NCBI GenBank assembly: GCA_041675005.1
Contig: JBAYUQ010000016.1
Span: 1 to 64,000, forward strand
DNA from: PGYR01 sp041675005
GTDB lineage: Bacteria; Bacteroidota; Ignavibacteria; Kapaibacteriales; UBA2268
Direction of reading: 5' to 3'
Length of the DNA: 64,000 nt
Position 1 is the first letter of the stretch; every line of letters starts with the position of its first letter. Made by a program: the position numbers and the translations under genes. Shown here piece after piece: positions 63,213 to 64,000 of the stretch. The notes below the pieces were generated by a model. It worked only from the letters and a program-made list of their open reading frames with translations. It was not told the origin of the DNA and ran no database searches.

Positions 63213-64000
63213 TCAGAATGCTTCACCGAAAGTGAAGAATACTCCATTTTGGTCTTTCGCAATACCATAATCGAGTCTTAATACAACATTTGAATTAATT
63301 GAAAAGCGAACACCTCCACCAAAAGTTACTAGTGTTTTATCAAGACTTTTCTCACTAATATCACCTTCATCAATAAAACAAACCCCTGAGAACTTCTTAT
63401 ACAATGGGAATCTGAATTCAGCTTGTGCAGAGTAAAACAAATCACCTCTGAACCTATTAGTATAGTAACCTCTTAAACGCTCTGCTCCACCTAATGTATA
63501 GCGGAACATATATCCTGGATTACCAAATAAAGCACCTGCCGAAAAACGAGTAGCCAATACAAATTTAGAGTTATAAATATAATGAAAATATCGAAAGTCA
63601 GCTATAAACAAATTCGAGTTTATGCTATTCGTTTGTCCAAGACTAGATACATTGATGTATTGTGCGGCACCATAGAAACCTAGCTTTGTGGAAATGGGGT
63701 TATCTCTAGTATCATAACTTAATCCCATTCCTAAACCCAATGACGTCTCATTTGGCATTAGTCTTTCTATTAATTGGTTACCTTTATTATCTTCTAAATT
63801 AGTTTCATTTATGTATCTAAAATCAGCAAATAACGAAGAGCGGAAGGCATCATTGAGTGAGAATGAAAATTCTGGTCGTATTAAAATTCTATCAGAAAAA
63901 AGTACTTTATAATTCGAAGAGTTTGTAGTGTCTAATTCACCATAATAATACTGCACAAAATTGTTAGCGGTTACTGGTAATTTGAAATCAACATTATTAA
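63213..64000 (-). CDS. Omp85/BamA-family outer-membrane barrel, C-terminal part (cut by window edge)
   Basis: The frame stays open past the GTG at 63956 to the end of the window ('NVDFKLPVTANNF' before it), so the N-terminus lies outside. What is seen is the barrel of a BamA/TamA/surface-antigen protein: 'LGGAERLRGYYTNRFRG', with the conserved RLRGY (VRGF-type) loop, alternating strands, and a terminal Phe ('FFTFGEAF'). It may insert other proteins into the outer membrane, or be attached to a patatin-like domain as in many FCB proteins. The missing part would settle that. Confidence 0.85.
   Translation of the reverse strand, partial: NNVDFKLPVTANNFVQYYYGELDTTNSSNYKVLFSDRILIRPEFSFSLNDAFRSSLFADFRYINETNLEDNKGNQLIERLMPNETSLGLGMGLSYDTRDNPISTKLGFYGAAQYINVSSLGQTNSINSNLFIADFRYFHYIYNSKFVLATRFSAGALFGNPGYMFRYTLGGAERLRGYYTNRFRGDLFYSAQAEFRFPLYKKFSGVCFIDEGDISEKSLDKTLVTFGGGVRFSINSNVVLRLDYGIAKDQNGVFFTFGEAF

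Overview
The window is a compact, AT-rich bacterial chromosome segment carrying about 47 protein genes and one tRNA. Several genes end in Type IX secretion (T9SS) C-terminal sorting domains. There are also lipoproteins with CKDDE-type export signals, a CusA-type pump fused to a TolC-type domain, an ORF6N protein, a short ATP-synthase epsilon encoded directly after beta, and an intergenic repeat family. Together these point to the Bacteroidota or a near relative in the FCB group (Ignavibacteria/Kapabacteria-like). No 16S rRNA is present, so I cannot go lower than that.

Layout. 0.1-3.1 kb: an outer-membrane barrel with a damaged 5' end, an alpha/beta hydrolase and three small unknowns. 3.2-6.8 kb: ligA (with its zinc finger apparently lost) divergent from lpdA. 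6.8-7.3 kb: a gene-free island of dispersed repeats. 7.3-11.4 kb: two tandem leucine-rich-repeat surface lipoproteins. 11.8-17.8 kb: a heavy-metal-associated protein, an S41-type peptidase, a T9SS cargo protein and a CPCC lipoprotein. 18.0-24.5 kb: a heavy-metal RND efflux operon (small Cys-rich protein, fused pump/outer-membrane factor, adaptor). 24.6-32.8 kb: an Omp28/choice-of-anchor-D T9SS protein, a GltB-like flavoprotein and two overlapping CotH-like T9SS paralogues. 33.5-38.1 kb: a four-gene ECF sigma operon whose second gene looks like an anti-sigma domain, a transmembrane helix, a coiled coil and an outer-membrane barrel in one chain. 38.3-43.7 kb: a YrdC-type protein and an APC permease, then ric-nadA-nadB. 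44.0-51.7 kb, minus strand: small lipoproteins, a glycosyltransferase, an M24 peptidase with a histone-like tail, guaB, and atpD-atpC. 52 kb: tRNA-Ser(GCU). 52.1-64 kb: a Fic protein with an operator-like repeat cluster upstream, T9SS-era hypotheticals, an ORF6N/PLD-like protein, a YedK-type protein, hmgA, a Crp-type regulator, a dehalogenase-fold hydrolase, a DUF58 protein, a CPBP protease, and an Omp85-type barrel cut by the window edge.

How the genes fit together. Housekeeping modules (ligA, lpdA, guaB, atpDC, nadAB, the tRNA) are interspersed with a large cell-envelope repertoire of surface lipoproteins, T9SS cargo and barrels. The most notable candidate for an undescribed system is the sigma-factor operon at 33.5-38.1 kb. 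Its predicted regulator could carry signals physically from the outer membrane to an ECF sigma factor, with two partner lipoproteins made of repeated PrcB-like and META-like domains. All four genes are closely packed, and three of them overlap or abut.
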